A DNA stretch of 64,000 nucleotides. Source: CALLCD01 sp039196965. GTDB taxonomy: Bacteria > Pseudomonadota > Alphaproteobacteria > Caulobacterales > Hyphomonadaceae. The DNA lies in the NCBI GenBank assembly GCA_039196965.1, contig JBCCUK010000020.1, positions 1 to 64,000 on the forward strand, in the 5' to 3' direction. The position numbers were made by a program, and so were the translations under genes. The notes beneath the pieces were generated by a model. It saw nothing but the letters and a program-made list of their open reading frames with translations. It was not told where the DNA came from and did not search any database. The stretch's first letter is position 1. Every line of letters starts with the position of its first letter. Positions 16,375-23,968 of this stretch are shown in pieces.

Positions 16375-16887
16375 TTATTCAAAATCGCTGGGGAGCACGT
16401 CGGGCGGGCTGTTGTCCATATCAAGGAGTAGTTTCCAGCGGCCATCGTCCTGTCGCCGGTAAACGAGGGTGACGCGGCCAGTTGGCCCTGGCGCGTTCAC
16501 TCCCTTCGGCGGTTGAAAATAATACTTGCCCAGAAGTAGACCCATATCACCGGAGACAAAGGCCTTTTCCTCCTTGAAAAGGAGTTTTCCACGATTGTTG
16601 GCAAAGCCTGCAGCGTAGCGGGCGCGTATCTCATCAAGATTTGTCAGTAATGGGGCTGTTGCGCCCGCGTAAATGCTCTCAACTTCATAGAGTGCCATCA
16701 GGGCATCTATGTCCTTGGCATTATACGCTGTGAGCCAGGCTGCCAAATTGGCGCGTATGGACCCGAGATTCTCTCTCATCGTCTCGGAACCCTCTTTAAG
16801 GCTAGCCTGTGCAGACGAAAGGCCGACATTCCCCTGATAGGCCATGGCGGCCATCAGCAAGGAGACAATGCTCAACAGTTTCCGCAT
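16375..16887 (-). CDS. Exported DUF4440/SnoaL-like protein
   Basis: The product has 170 residues. The N-terminal ~28 form a Sec signal peptide (MRKLLSIVSLLMAAMAYQG, cleavage around SAQA). Residues ~45-165 fit the NTF2-like fold: LAAWLTAYNAKDIDALMALYE, then a beta-rich end with GRVTLVYRRQDDGRWKLLLD. Such domains are small ligand binders or isomerase-like enzymes; no catalytic residues can be assigned. It begins 18 bp after fumC on the same strand. Confidence 0.75.
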   Translation of the reverse strand: MRKLLSIVSLLMAAMAYQGNVGLSSAQASLKEGSETMRENLGSIRANLAAWLTAYNAKDIDALMALYEVESIYAGATAPLLTNLDEIRARYAAGFANNRGKLLFKEEKAFVSGDMGLLLGKYYFQPPKGVNAPGPTGRVTLVYRRQDDGRWKLLLDMDNSPPDVLPSDFE

Positions 16888-16905
16888 AGCTAACCACTCA
16901 CGCGC

Positions 16906-18297
16906 CTATTTCGGCCCAATCATATCCTCTGGCCGCACGACACGGTCATAGGTCTCGCTATCGACATAGCCAAGCGTTAGCGCGGCTTCTTTGAGGGTTG
17001 TGCCGTCCTTGTGCGCCTTCTTGGCAATCTCGGTCGCCTTGTCGTAGCCAATTGTTGGAGCAAGGGCTGTGACGAGCATAAGAGAGCGGTTCATCAGCTC
17101 GGTGATGTTGTCCGTCCGCGCTTTGATCCCAACGACACATTTGTCAGAGAATGCCATGCAGCTGTCGCTCAAGATCCGGATCGACTGGATCATATTGTAA
17201 GCCATCACCGGCTTGTAGACATTCAGTTCAAAATGGCCCTGCGATCCTGCGACGGTCATGGTTGTGTGGTTTCCCATTACCTGTGAGCAGACCATGGTCA
17301 GTGCTTCGCACTGGGTCGGATTCACCTTGCCGGGCATGATGGAGGAGCCGGGCTCATTTTCAGGTAAGGCCAGTTCGCCGAGGCCGGAGCGCGGCCCGGA
17401 GCCCAAAAACCGAATATCGTTGGCGATCTTGAAAAGAGATGCGGCCACCGTGTTCAGAGCACCGTGGGCGGACACAAAAGCGTCGTGGGCGGCCAGGGCT
17501 TCAAACTTATTCGGTGCGGTTACGAAGGGCAGTTCGGTATATGCGGCGACCTCCTCTGCAAAAGCCTCAGCAAAGCCGGGCTTGGTGTTGAGGCCCGTAC
17601 CGACCGCTGTGCCGCCCTGAGCGAGCGGGTAGAGGTATTCAAGACCTTCCTTCACCCGGCGAATGCCGAGGTCCATCTGCGCAACATAGCCAGAGAACTC
17701 CTGGCCAAGGGTCAGCGGGGTCGCATCCTGAGTATGCGTTCGGCCGATCTTGATGATGTCTTTGAAGCTCTCTGCCTTGTCGTTCAGCGCATTCCGCAAA
17801 TATTGTAGCGCAGGCAGCAGGCAGTGCACGATTTCCTCGGCCGCAGAGATGTGCATGGCGGTTGGGAACGTATCATTTGAGCTTTGCGAACGGTTGCAAT
17901 GGTCGTTCGGGTGCACAGGATCTTTCGATCCGATCACGCCGCCCATGATCTCGATTGCCCGGTTGGAGACAACCTCGTTGGAATTCATGTTCGATTGCGT
18001 GCCGGAGCCCGTCTGCCAGACAGAGAGTGGAAAATGATCATCAAGTTTGTTTTCGGCCACTTCCGAGGCTGCCTGTACGATCGCATCGGCAATATCCGCC
18101 TCGATATTGTCCATTCGCCTGTTCGCAAGTGCTGCAGAACGCTTGATGATGCCCAAGGCGCGAATCACTGCCGCAGGCATGGTTTCGTTACCAATTGGGA
18201 AGTTTATCAGCGAGCGCGCCGTTTGAGCGCCAAAATACCGGTCTGCGGGCACTTCCAACGGCCCAAAGCTATCGGTTTCGGTTCGTGTCTCTATCAT
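16906..18297 (-). CDS. fumC: Class II fumarate hydratase
   Basis: This 463-residue TCA-cycle enzyme interconverts fumarate and malate without an iron-sulfur cluster. Motifs in order: QTGSGTQSNMNSNEV, HPNDHCNRSQSSNDTFPTAMH, GRTHTQDATPLTLGQEFSGY and the superfamily signature GSSIMPGKVNPTQCEA. The start is the ATG at 18297 (MIETRTETDSFGPLEVPAD), matching relatives; an upstream TTG adds four residues only. It is divergent from hemH and heads the leftward cluster with the DUF4440-like, hypothetical and DUF4169 genes. Confidence 0.95.
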   Translation of the reverse strand: MIETRTETDSFGPLEVPADRYFGAQTARSLINFPIGNETMPAAVIRALGIIKRSAALANRRMDNIEADIADAIVQAASEVAENKLDDHFPLSVWQTGSGTQSNMNSNEVVSNRAIEIMGGVIGSKDPVHPNDHCNRSQSSNDTFPTAMHISAAEEIVHCLLPALQYLRNALNDKAESFKDIIKIGRTHTQDATPLTLGQEFSGYVAQMDLGIRRVKEGLEYLYPLAQGGTAVGTGLNTKPGFAEAFAEEVAAYTELPFVTAPNKFEALAAHDAFVSAHGALNTVAASLFKIANDIRFLGSGPRSGLGELALPENEPGSSIMPGKVNPTQCEALTMVCSQVMGNHTTMTVAGSQGHFELNVYKPVMAYNMIQSIRILSDSCMAFSDKCVVGIKARTDNITELMNRSLMLVTALAPTIGYDKATEIAKKAHKDGTTLKEAALTLGYVDSETYDRVVRPEDMIGPK

Positions 18298-18462
18298 GTT
18301 ATTATGCAATCCCTATTTGTAATGCCTGGATCGATTTGATCCCTCTCTAATTGGGAAAAAGCCATACGGCTAGGGCGTTTAATTCGCGCTTCTGCGACAG
18401 GGCGGACACTTGCTCTTTTGCGTTGCGACCTAAATAGAAGAGGAGGTTATCAGGAGCGGCCT

Positions 18463-19527
18463 ATGCCCGACACCGAAACGATCGCCCCACCGGACGTCGA
18501 ACTCGATGATCCGAATTTCGATTGCCGAAGTGTTCCCTTCGATAAGACGGGCCTTTTACTGGTAAATCTTGGCACACCGGATGGTACTGATTACTGGTCC
18601 ATGCGGCGATATCTTTCCGAATTTCTGTCTGACCCTCGCGTCATCGAAATCCCCATGTTTGCCTGGCAGCCGCTACTTCAGGGGATCATCTTGTCTATCC
18701 GCCCATCAAAATCCGGTGAGGCATACAAGAAAATCTGGATGAACGACATCGATAAGTCGCCGCTCCTTTATTTTACCGAAGAGCAGACCCGGAAGCTTAA
18801 TGAGCGGATTGGTTCAGACGATCTGATCGTCGATTTCGCCATGCGTTATGGCAATCCCTCAATGGAGAGCAAAATAGAGGCGCTGAAGAAGCGCGGCTGC
18901 GAGCGGATCGCTGTTCTTGCCCTCTATCCGCAATACTCCGCTGCGACCATGGCAACGGTCTATGACAAGACCTTCAAGCTGCTCAAGAAAATGCGTTGGC
19001 AGCCATCGGTTCGGACTGTGCCGCCATTTTATAGCAATACAGCCTACATTGAAGCCTTGTCCAATTCGCTTCAGCGTCAGATCGATGCGCTGGACTTCGA
19101 TCCGCAGGTCGTGCTGCTGTCCTATCATGGCATTCCAAAGCTATGCGTCAGCAAGGGCGATCCCTATCACTGCCACTGTCTGGAGACGACGAGAATGGTG
19201 CGCGAATATCTCGGCTGGCCGGACAGCTATTGTCGCACAACATTCCAGTCCCGTTTCGGACCCCAAGAATGGTTGCAGCCCTATACGGATGAAACACTGG
19301 AGGCTCTTCCGGGCGATGGGATCACGCGCGTTGCCGTTGCTGCTCCCGCCTTCATCTCCGACTGTGTTGAGACACTGGAAGAAATCGCCATTGAGGGCAA
19401 AGAAGAGTTCATGGAGGCGGGTGGCGAGCAATTTGCGACTCTCGAATGCCTGAACGATTCCGATGAGTGTATCGACGTGCTTGAGGCCCTTGCCCGTAAG
19501 GAGCTTGCGGGCTGGGCCAGCGTGTAG
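18463..19527 (+). CDS. hemH: Ferrochelatase
   Basis: This 354-residue enzyme inserts Fe2+ into protoporphyrin IX, the last step of heme synthesis. Seen are LLLVNLGTPDGTDYWSMRRYL, FLSDPRVIEIP, ALYPQYSAATMATVYD and the active-site segment SYHGIPK with its catalytic His. A CVSKGDPYHCHC cluster and a C-terminal ECLNDSDEC are present; some alphaproteobacterial ferrochelatases carry a [2Fe-2S] cluster, so these Cys may be ligands (inference). CAGGAG six bases before the ATG fixes the start. It is divergent from fumC, ~4 kb from hemA, and nearly abuts the convergent mipA. Confidence 0.95.
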   Translation: MPDTETIAPPDVELDDPNFDCRSVPFDKTGLLLVNLGTPDGTDYWSMRRYLSEFLSDPRVIEIPMFAWQPLLQGIILSIRPSKSGEAYKKIWMNDIDKSPLLYFTEEQTRKLNERIGSDDLIVDFAMRYGNPSMESKIEALKKRGCERIAVLALYPQYSAATMATVYDKTFKLLKKMRWQPSVRTVPPFYSNTAYIEALSNSLQRQIDALDFDPQVVLLSYHGIPKLCVSKGDPYHCHCLETTRMVREYLGWPDSYCRTTFQSRFGPQEWLQPYTDETLEALPGDGITRVAVAAPAFISDCVETLEEIAIEGKEEFMEAGGEQFATLECLNDSDECIDVLEALARKELAGWASV

Positions 19528-19529
19528 CG

Positions 19530-20339
19530 TCAGAACCTGTAGAACAGCCCCGCTCCGAAGAAGACCTGATCTTCTGATCCAACTTCATTGACGATGGAAC
19601 TGTCGGCAGCATCGCCCAGCAGCCTGTTATAGGCGACTCGTGAGAAAACGCCCCAGCGCTCCGAGAAGGACAGGATGGAAAATGCTTCCAAGCCGATATC
19701 GCGAGCGCCCCCGCCGGCATCGAATTTGCTGATGCCGGATAGGTCTGCGGCGGCTGCATCTACTGAGAAATATGTGTTGAAATAGTCTCCCGTGGCAAAG
19801 CTCGCATTTGCCGCCACACCTATCCTCAACATGCGGTTTACTGCGAAGAAGTACTCCAACTCGCCATCGATAGTCAGCCCGCTATGGGTTCCGAGCACGT
19901 CGTGGCGCACTGTCGTGGTTCCGGTCAGCGTACCTTCCTTCAGTGACCCAAATGCTATGCGAAAGCCGGCAAAGCCGCCAAGCTCAACCGCGGCATCAAT
20001 GCTCGGAAGCGCTGTCACCTGCTCAGTATCTATGAAATCGTCATTTCGTGGAAGTACAACGCCGAATGCTGGACCAGCGCGCCATATAGGATGGGGTAAC
20101 AGATCCACTCTGCCTTCCAGCCCTTCCAGCTCTATCTCTCTGTCGAACAGGGAAAACCGGGAGACAATAAGGGGAACCGGTCGCAGACGCTCTGCCCCCT
20201 CAAACTCCGGTAGGGCCGCCGCACCAACCACAAGGAAAGATTGGCCAGTATTGTTCGGATTTCCATCGGGCTGAGCTAGGGCGGATAAGAATGCGTTGAC
20301 AAAGGAAAGGATGAGTACGGCGAACAACCGGTTTAGCAT
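19530..20339 (-). CDS. MipA/OmpV family outer-membrane protein
   Basis: The product has 269 residues: a signal peptide (~residues 1-23) followed by a beta-barrel-like sequence with alternating strands that ends in Phe (FFGAGLFYRF), as outer-membrane proteins do. The MipA/OmpV pattern is visible in LPEFEGAERLRPVPLIVSRF, FDAGGGARDIGLEAFSILSFSERWGVFSRVAYNRLLGDAADS. The family includes the murein-scaffold protein MipA and OmpV; the cargo here is unknown. The start is the ATG at 20339 with TGGAG nine bases upstream. A palindrome 32-47 bp before it matches one before the upstream marR. Confidence 0.88.
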   Translation of the reverse strand: MLNRLFAVLILSFVNAFLSALAQPDGNPNNTGQSFLVVGAAALPEFEGAERLRPVPLIVSRFSLFDREIELEGLEGRVDLLPHPIWRAGPAFGVVLPRNDDFIDTEQVTALPSIDAAVELGGFAGFRIAFGSLKEGTLTGTTTVRHDVLGTHSGLTIDGELEYFFAVNRMLRIGVAANASFATGDYFNTYFSVDAAAADLSGISKFDAGGGARDIGLEAFSILSFSERWGVFSRVAYNRLLGDAADSSIVNEVGSEDQVFFGAGLFYRF

Positions 20340-20370
20340 TCGAGTGGTCTCCAAAAGCGCTTAGATTATA

Positions 20371-20386
20371 ACTTGCATATACAAGT
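20371..20386. promoter_or_regulatory. MarR-type operator, mipA copy
   Basis: ACTTGCATATACAAGT, a near-perfect inverted repeat (ACTTG/CAAGT arms), lies 32-47 bp before the mipA ATG. The same pattern occurs before the marR gene at 20872-20887. Two matching sites beside the only MarR gene point to it as the binding protein (inference). Confidence 0.7.
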
Positions 20387-20428
20387 ATATTTCTAACGCT
20401 TCGGTTCAAACAGATTTCTGCATGGGGA

Positions 20429-20851
20429 CTAGGCTAACGCCCGAATTGCCTCTTTAAGCGTTGCCCATTCAGCCGAGCTGAGATCCTTCAGGGTTGCCGC
20501 CTGGGCTTTTTCCCACAAGGGCAATGCCGTTTTCAGGACAGATTTTCCCTCATCTGTTATCGATATCAGTTTTACCCGGCCGTCCTCTTTGTGGGCATTT
20601 CGGACCACTAGTTGGCGATGAATAAGAGGTTTCAAATTGCGTGTGAGCGTGCTGACATCCATGCCCATAGCATCGGCCAGTCGTGTCTGCGGAAGTGACC
20701 CGGCTTTGCTTATCGCGACAAGGGCTGTGAATTGAAAAGAGGATAGATTTACGGGGCGCAGGGCTTGCTCGAACCGCCTTGTCACCATGCGGCTTGCCCG
20801 TCGCAAGTTAAATGCCGCGCAGCTTGAAGCAACCAACTCGAGATCAGCCAT
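20429..20851 (-). CDS. MarR-family transcriptional regulator
   Basis: This 140-residue winged-helix repressor has an N-terminal dimerisation helix, a recognition region (LPQTRLADAMGMDVSTLTRNLKPLIHRQLV, residues ~54-83), a wing with KEDGRVKLISITDEGKSVL, and C-terminal helices. It lies directly upstream of mipA on the same strand with a 90-bp gap. Both genes are preceded by an ACTTG-N6-CAAgT palindrome, so it probably represses itself and mipA in response to a small ligand, as MarR proteins usually do. Confidence 0.9.
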   Translation of the reverse strand: MADLELVASSCAAFNLRRASRMVTRRFEQALRPVNLSSFQFTALVAISKAGSLPQTRLADAMGMDVSTLTRNLKPLIHRQLVVRNAHKEDGRVKLISITDEGKSVLKTALPLWEKAQAATLKDLSSAEWATLKEAIRALA

Positions 20852-20871
20852 GAATGCGTTCTAGCACAGGC

Positions 20872-20887
20872 ACTTGTATATGCAAAT
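20872..20887. promoter_or_regulatory. MarR-type operator, marR copy
   Basis: ACTTGTATATGCAAAT lies 21-36 bp before the marR start and matches the mipA-side site in orientation-independent form (ACTTGyATATrCAA). It probably serves autoregulation and may also affect the divergent RusA-like gene, 68 bp away. Confidence 0.65.
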
Positions 20888-20954
20888 TTTCTCCGATTTG
20901 CCGAAGTGCAGACCGGCGCTTTTCCATCCGGTGAAGGTCGGGCAGTAAGCCCGG

Positions 20955-21311
20955 ATGGATGATACTTGGACACGTCGAAACAAAACGGCTGCCCGCATCA
21001 CAGAAGATGGTGCTCTGGAGGTTCGCTGCATTGGTCTCACCACCCAGGCGAAGTACTACAAGACCCATCTGCGCGAGTTTTTTCGGAAGGACTTTCAGCG
21101 CCTCCGTCCGGGATATGGGGAATACTACGTTCACATCGTTATGGAGTATACTGGCGATGCGCCGTGGATGGATCTCGACAATCTTGCCAAGGCGCTTCTC
21201 GATGCGCTCACCGGCAATGTCTTTGAAGATGACCATCAGGTTGCCCGGCTGCTGGTTGAGCGCCGCGTCGGCGAGCGCGAAGGTATCTGGCTGAGAGCTG
21301 AAGAGATCTGA
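20955..21311 (+). CDS. RusA-like Holliday junction endonuclease
   Basis: The product has 118 residues, the usual RusA size. The core motif WMDLDNLAKALLDALTG followed by EDDHQVARLLVERR carries the acidic residues (Asp73, Asp75, Asp92/93) that bind metal in RusA and related crossover-junction resolvases. RusA genes are mostly prophage-borne, but no other phage gene is adjacent; the neighbours are marR (divergent) and a dioxygenase gene. It could be a domesticated resolvase, complementing or unrelated to RuvX-type proteins. No strong ribosome site was seen. Confidence 0.82.
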   Translation: MDDTWTRRNKTAARITEDGALEVRCIGLTTQAKYYKTHLREFFRKDFQRLRPGYGEYYVHIVMEYTGDAPWMDLDNLAKALLDALTGNVFEDDHQVARLLVERRVGEREGIWLRAEEI

Positions 21312-21377
21312 CACGCCTCTTGCCAAAACCCCTTTCGTCGCTGACACTCTCATCTGGCATGTGAAAGGGATATCGCA

Positions 21378-22211
21378 ATGTCAGATCTACGCTTCGAAAA
21401 GGCGAGCGATGCCGTCGGCATCTTCGCCCACGGTGTTCAACTCAAAGACCTTTCCGATCAGGACTTCGCCGCCATCAAAGATGCGTTCTTTGAGCATGGT
21501 GTCGTCTTTTTCCGCGACCAATATATGACACCGGATGATCATGTCGCCTTCGCTCGCAGATGGGCAGATATCGATATCAATCGCTTCTTTACGCCGTTGG
21601 ATACGCACCCTGAAATAGCCATTGTTCTGAAAGAACCGCATCAGAAATCAAATATTGGTGGTGGTTGGCACACCGATCATTCCTATGATCAGATCCCGGC
21701 TATGGGGTCCATTCTGCGTGCGATCGATCTCCCGGAGACGGGCGGCGACACGCTGTTCGCGTCCATGCAGGCGGCTTATGATGCCTTGGATCAGGAGGCG
21801 AAGGACCAGATTGAGCCGTTGAAGGCTCGCCACTCCAGCCGCCACATCTTCGGAGCAGGGGCGGCGGAGGCCGAGGCTGTCGGCGACCGGTTCGCCAATG
21901 CCGATAAAGCAACACAAGACGCTATTCATCCAATCGCTTTGGCTCACCCTGAAACAGGTCGAAAATGTATCTATGTAAACGCTGCGTTTACGACCGGCAT
22001 CGTCGGAGTGCCAGATGATGAAGCACAAGCATTGCTACAGCAACTCTACGCACACTGTGTCCAGCCTGAATTCGCCTATCGTTTTCAATGGGAGCCAGGC
22101 TCCATCGCCATGTGGGACAATCGATCAACCTGGCATTGGGCCATGAACGATTACCATGGCCAGCGTCGATATATGCACCGCATTACTCTTAAGGGCGTGC
22201 CGCTATATTAG
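21378..22211 (+). CDS. TauD/TfdA-family Fe(II)/2-oxoglutarate dioxygenase
   Basis: The product has 277 residues. The iron triad is visible as His98-x-Asp100 (GGGWHTDHSYDQIP) and a distal His near residue 257 (MWDNRSTWHWAMNDYHGQRRYMHR), followed by the Arg that binds 2-oxoglutarate. Family members hydroxylate taurine, 2,4-D, carnitine precursors and similar carboxylates or sulfonates; the substrate cannot be told. AAGGGA precedes the ATG. Its end overlaps the convergent sulfotransferase-fold gene by 9 bp. Confidence 0.9.
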   Translation: MSDLRFEKASDAVGIFAHGVQLKDLSDQDFAAIKDAFFEHGVVFFRDQYMTPDDHVAFARRWADIDINRFFTPLDTHPEIAIVLKEPHQKSNIGGGWHTDHSYDQIPAMGSILRAIDLPETGGDTLFASMQAAYDALDQEAKDQIEPLKARHSSRHIFGAGAAEAEAVGDRFANADKATQDAIHPIALAHPETGRKCIYVNAAFTTGIVGVPDDEAQALLQQLYAHCVQPEFAYRFQWEPGSIAMWDNRSTWHWAMNDYHGQRRYMHRITLKGVPLY

Positions 22212-22940
22212 ACCGAGTTTATGCTTGGCGAGCATTTCATAATTCGGCAGGGCACGATCGCAAACTAACTGAAGGTTTGGTGGCAAGTCGGGCAGATCGC
22301 TTGGTGCTGGCCCAAACCCAGTTGATTTAAGGACCGCATCGTACCAGTGGCTGGCCCAAACTCCGTCTTCCGGGCGGCCGCCAGCTTCCCAGCCGAGCAT
22401 TGAAGATTCGAAATCAATCTCCAACTCGCTGCATAAGGCGCTCAGTATAGTTTCCGGTGTATTTAGTATATCGTCTGCATCAACAATAATTGGTGTGCTG
22501 TTTGTTCGCGCTCTCGCTTCGTGATAAAGCTCAGCCTGCTGAGGAAAGCCGATCGAATAGATGTCGGCCTTTTCCATTTTGCGAGCATAGGATGTAAGGA
22601 CACGGGCCGGGTGGCGGATCAGGAAAACACTGGTGACCTGCTCCATCCAGTCGCGCGGAATACCGTCCACCATATGGTGGGTCATCTGTTTCTGGTAGAT
22701 CACCCGAGCCATCGCTGGACCCTCGCTCAACTGCCTGGCCACAGCATCAGCATCGGCGGAGTGCGCCGCCAGAATTTCATCCCGCATAGGGTGGTCGAGG
22801 CCGGTCAATTTCAGGAATGATGCGTAGAAGGGCTCGTCAATGCAAAGTGTGTCACTCCGCGCACCGAAGCTTCGCATCATAGCCGTCGAAAGATTGCGCG
22901 GGCCTGACCATACAGCGATGCGCTTTGGTTTGGCAATCAT
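22203..22940 (-). CDS. Sulfotransferase-fold protein
   Basis: The product has 245 residues. The N-terminal WSGPRNLSTAMMRSF is a PAPS-loop-like nucleotide motif, and VFLIRHPARVLTSYARKME resembles the second PAPS-binding region of sulfotransferases. The ATG overlaps the aminotransferase stop by 4 bp (ATGA), so the two are translationally coupled. This pairing of a class IV aminotransferase and a sulfotransferase-like protein suggests they act on one amino-acid-derived substrate, which I cannot identify. Confidence 0.75.
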   Translation of the reverse strand: MIAKPKRIAVWSGPRNLSTAMMRSFGARSDTLCIDEPFYASFLKLTGLDHPMRDEILAAHSADADAVARQLSEGPAMARVIYQKQMTHHMVDGIPRDWMEQVTSVFLIRHPARVLTSYARKMEKADIYSIGFPQQAELYHEARARTNSTPIIVDADDILNTPETILSALCSELEIDFESSMLGWEAGGRPEDGVWASHWYDAVLKSTGFGPAPSDLPDLPPNLQLVCDRALPNYEMLAKHKLGLI

Positions 22941-23863
22941 CGGATTGGTGTCAGATTGTTTTGCACGTGCGCTTGATAGAGTTTTGATATGCGCTGGCTC
23001 ACGGGACCGCTCAGTTCTCTGATTGTCCGTCCATCGACATCTCTAATTGGGCTCACACCGGCAAACGTCCCCGTAAGGAACGCCTCGTCCGCGGAGTAAA
23101 CATCAAAAAGAGAGAACCGTTTCTCATAAGCGGGAATGCCAGCCTCTCGGCAAACTTGGAGGATGTTCCCGCGCGTGATGCCGCCGAGACAATAGTCCGG
23201 CGGCGATGTCCAGACCTCACCATCTCTTACGATGAAGAAATGCGTCGAATTGCAAGTTGCCACAAATCCGTCGGCGTCGAGCATCAGGGCTTCGTCGGCA
23301 CCGGCCTTGTCGGCCTGAATACAGGCCAGGATGCAGTTCAGCTTTGAATGGGAGTTCAGCTTTTGATCCTGCTCGGCCGGGCCAGTGCGGCGGACGTGAA
23401 CCGTGAAGAGCGATTGCCCCTTGGCGATCACCTCCGGCACGGGCGACTTGTACTCCGGAACGATCACTGTAGTCGCCGGCGTTATGGTAAAGCGCGGCCC
23501 CTGATAGGGCGATTTCTTCACACCGCGCGTCACCATTAGTCGTACATGGACGCCGTCCGCCATCTTATTGGCATTCAGGCAATCGAAAAGGCGTGAGGTC
23601 AGTGCTTCGCGGGTGAGGCCGATATCCATATCGATGGTCTTTGCGCCCGCGTAGAGCCGGTCGAGATGGGCGTCCAGAAAGGCCACCCCGCCCACCGTCA
23701 CGCGCAGGCCTTCCCAAACGCCGTCCCCCAGGAGGAAGCCGGAATCGAATACCGAAACCGTCGCCTCTGAGCGATGCTTGAGTTCGCCATTGATCGAGAT
23801 CAGAATATCCTTATTTCGCGGATCGTCCTGATAATCGTGCACACCGTGGAGATCTGTCGTCAT
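22937..23863 (-). CDS. Class IV aminotransferase (IlvE/D-amino acid transaminase-like)
   Basis: This 308-residue PLP fold-type IV enzyme has FDSGFLLGDGVWEGLRV at the N-terminus, the PLP lysine in LNSHSKLNCILACIQAD, and the phosphate-binding TGTFAGVSPIRDVDGR at residues ~265-280. It could act as a branched-chain or D-amino-acid transaminase; the motif GxxxGDGVWEGLR and the overall pattern are nearest to the IlvE-like subgroup. It is first in a two-gene unit with the sulfotransferase-fold gene and divergent from the S10 peptidase gene. Confidence 0.88.
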   Translation of the reverse strand: MTTDLHGVHDYQDDPRNKDILISINGELKHRSEATVSVFDSGFLLGDGVWEGLRVTVGGVAFLDAHLDRLYAGAKTIDMDIGLTREALTSRLFDCLNANKMADGVHVRLMVTRGVKKSPYQGPRFTITPATTVIVPEYKSPVPEVIAKGQSLFTVHVRRTGPAEQDQKLNSHSKLNCILACIQADKAGADEALMLDADGFVATCNSTHFFIVRDGEVWTSPPDYCLGGITRGNILQVCREAGIPAYEKRFSLFDVYSADEAFLTGTFAGVSPIRDVDGRTIRELSGPVSQRISKLYQAHVQNNLTPIR

Positions 23864-23968
23864 TCCAAGGCGTTATCATTCGTTTCCGCTCAATTCAAAC
23901 CATGACAGATGGGTGCCGGTGGACTATCGTCCCGCCAGCCGGATGAAAAAGTGACGGGAGAAGGCTGA

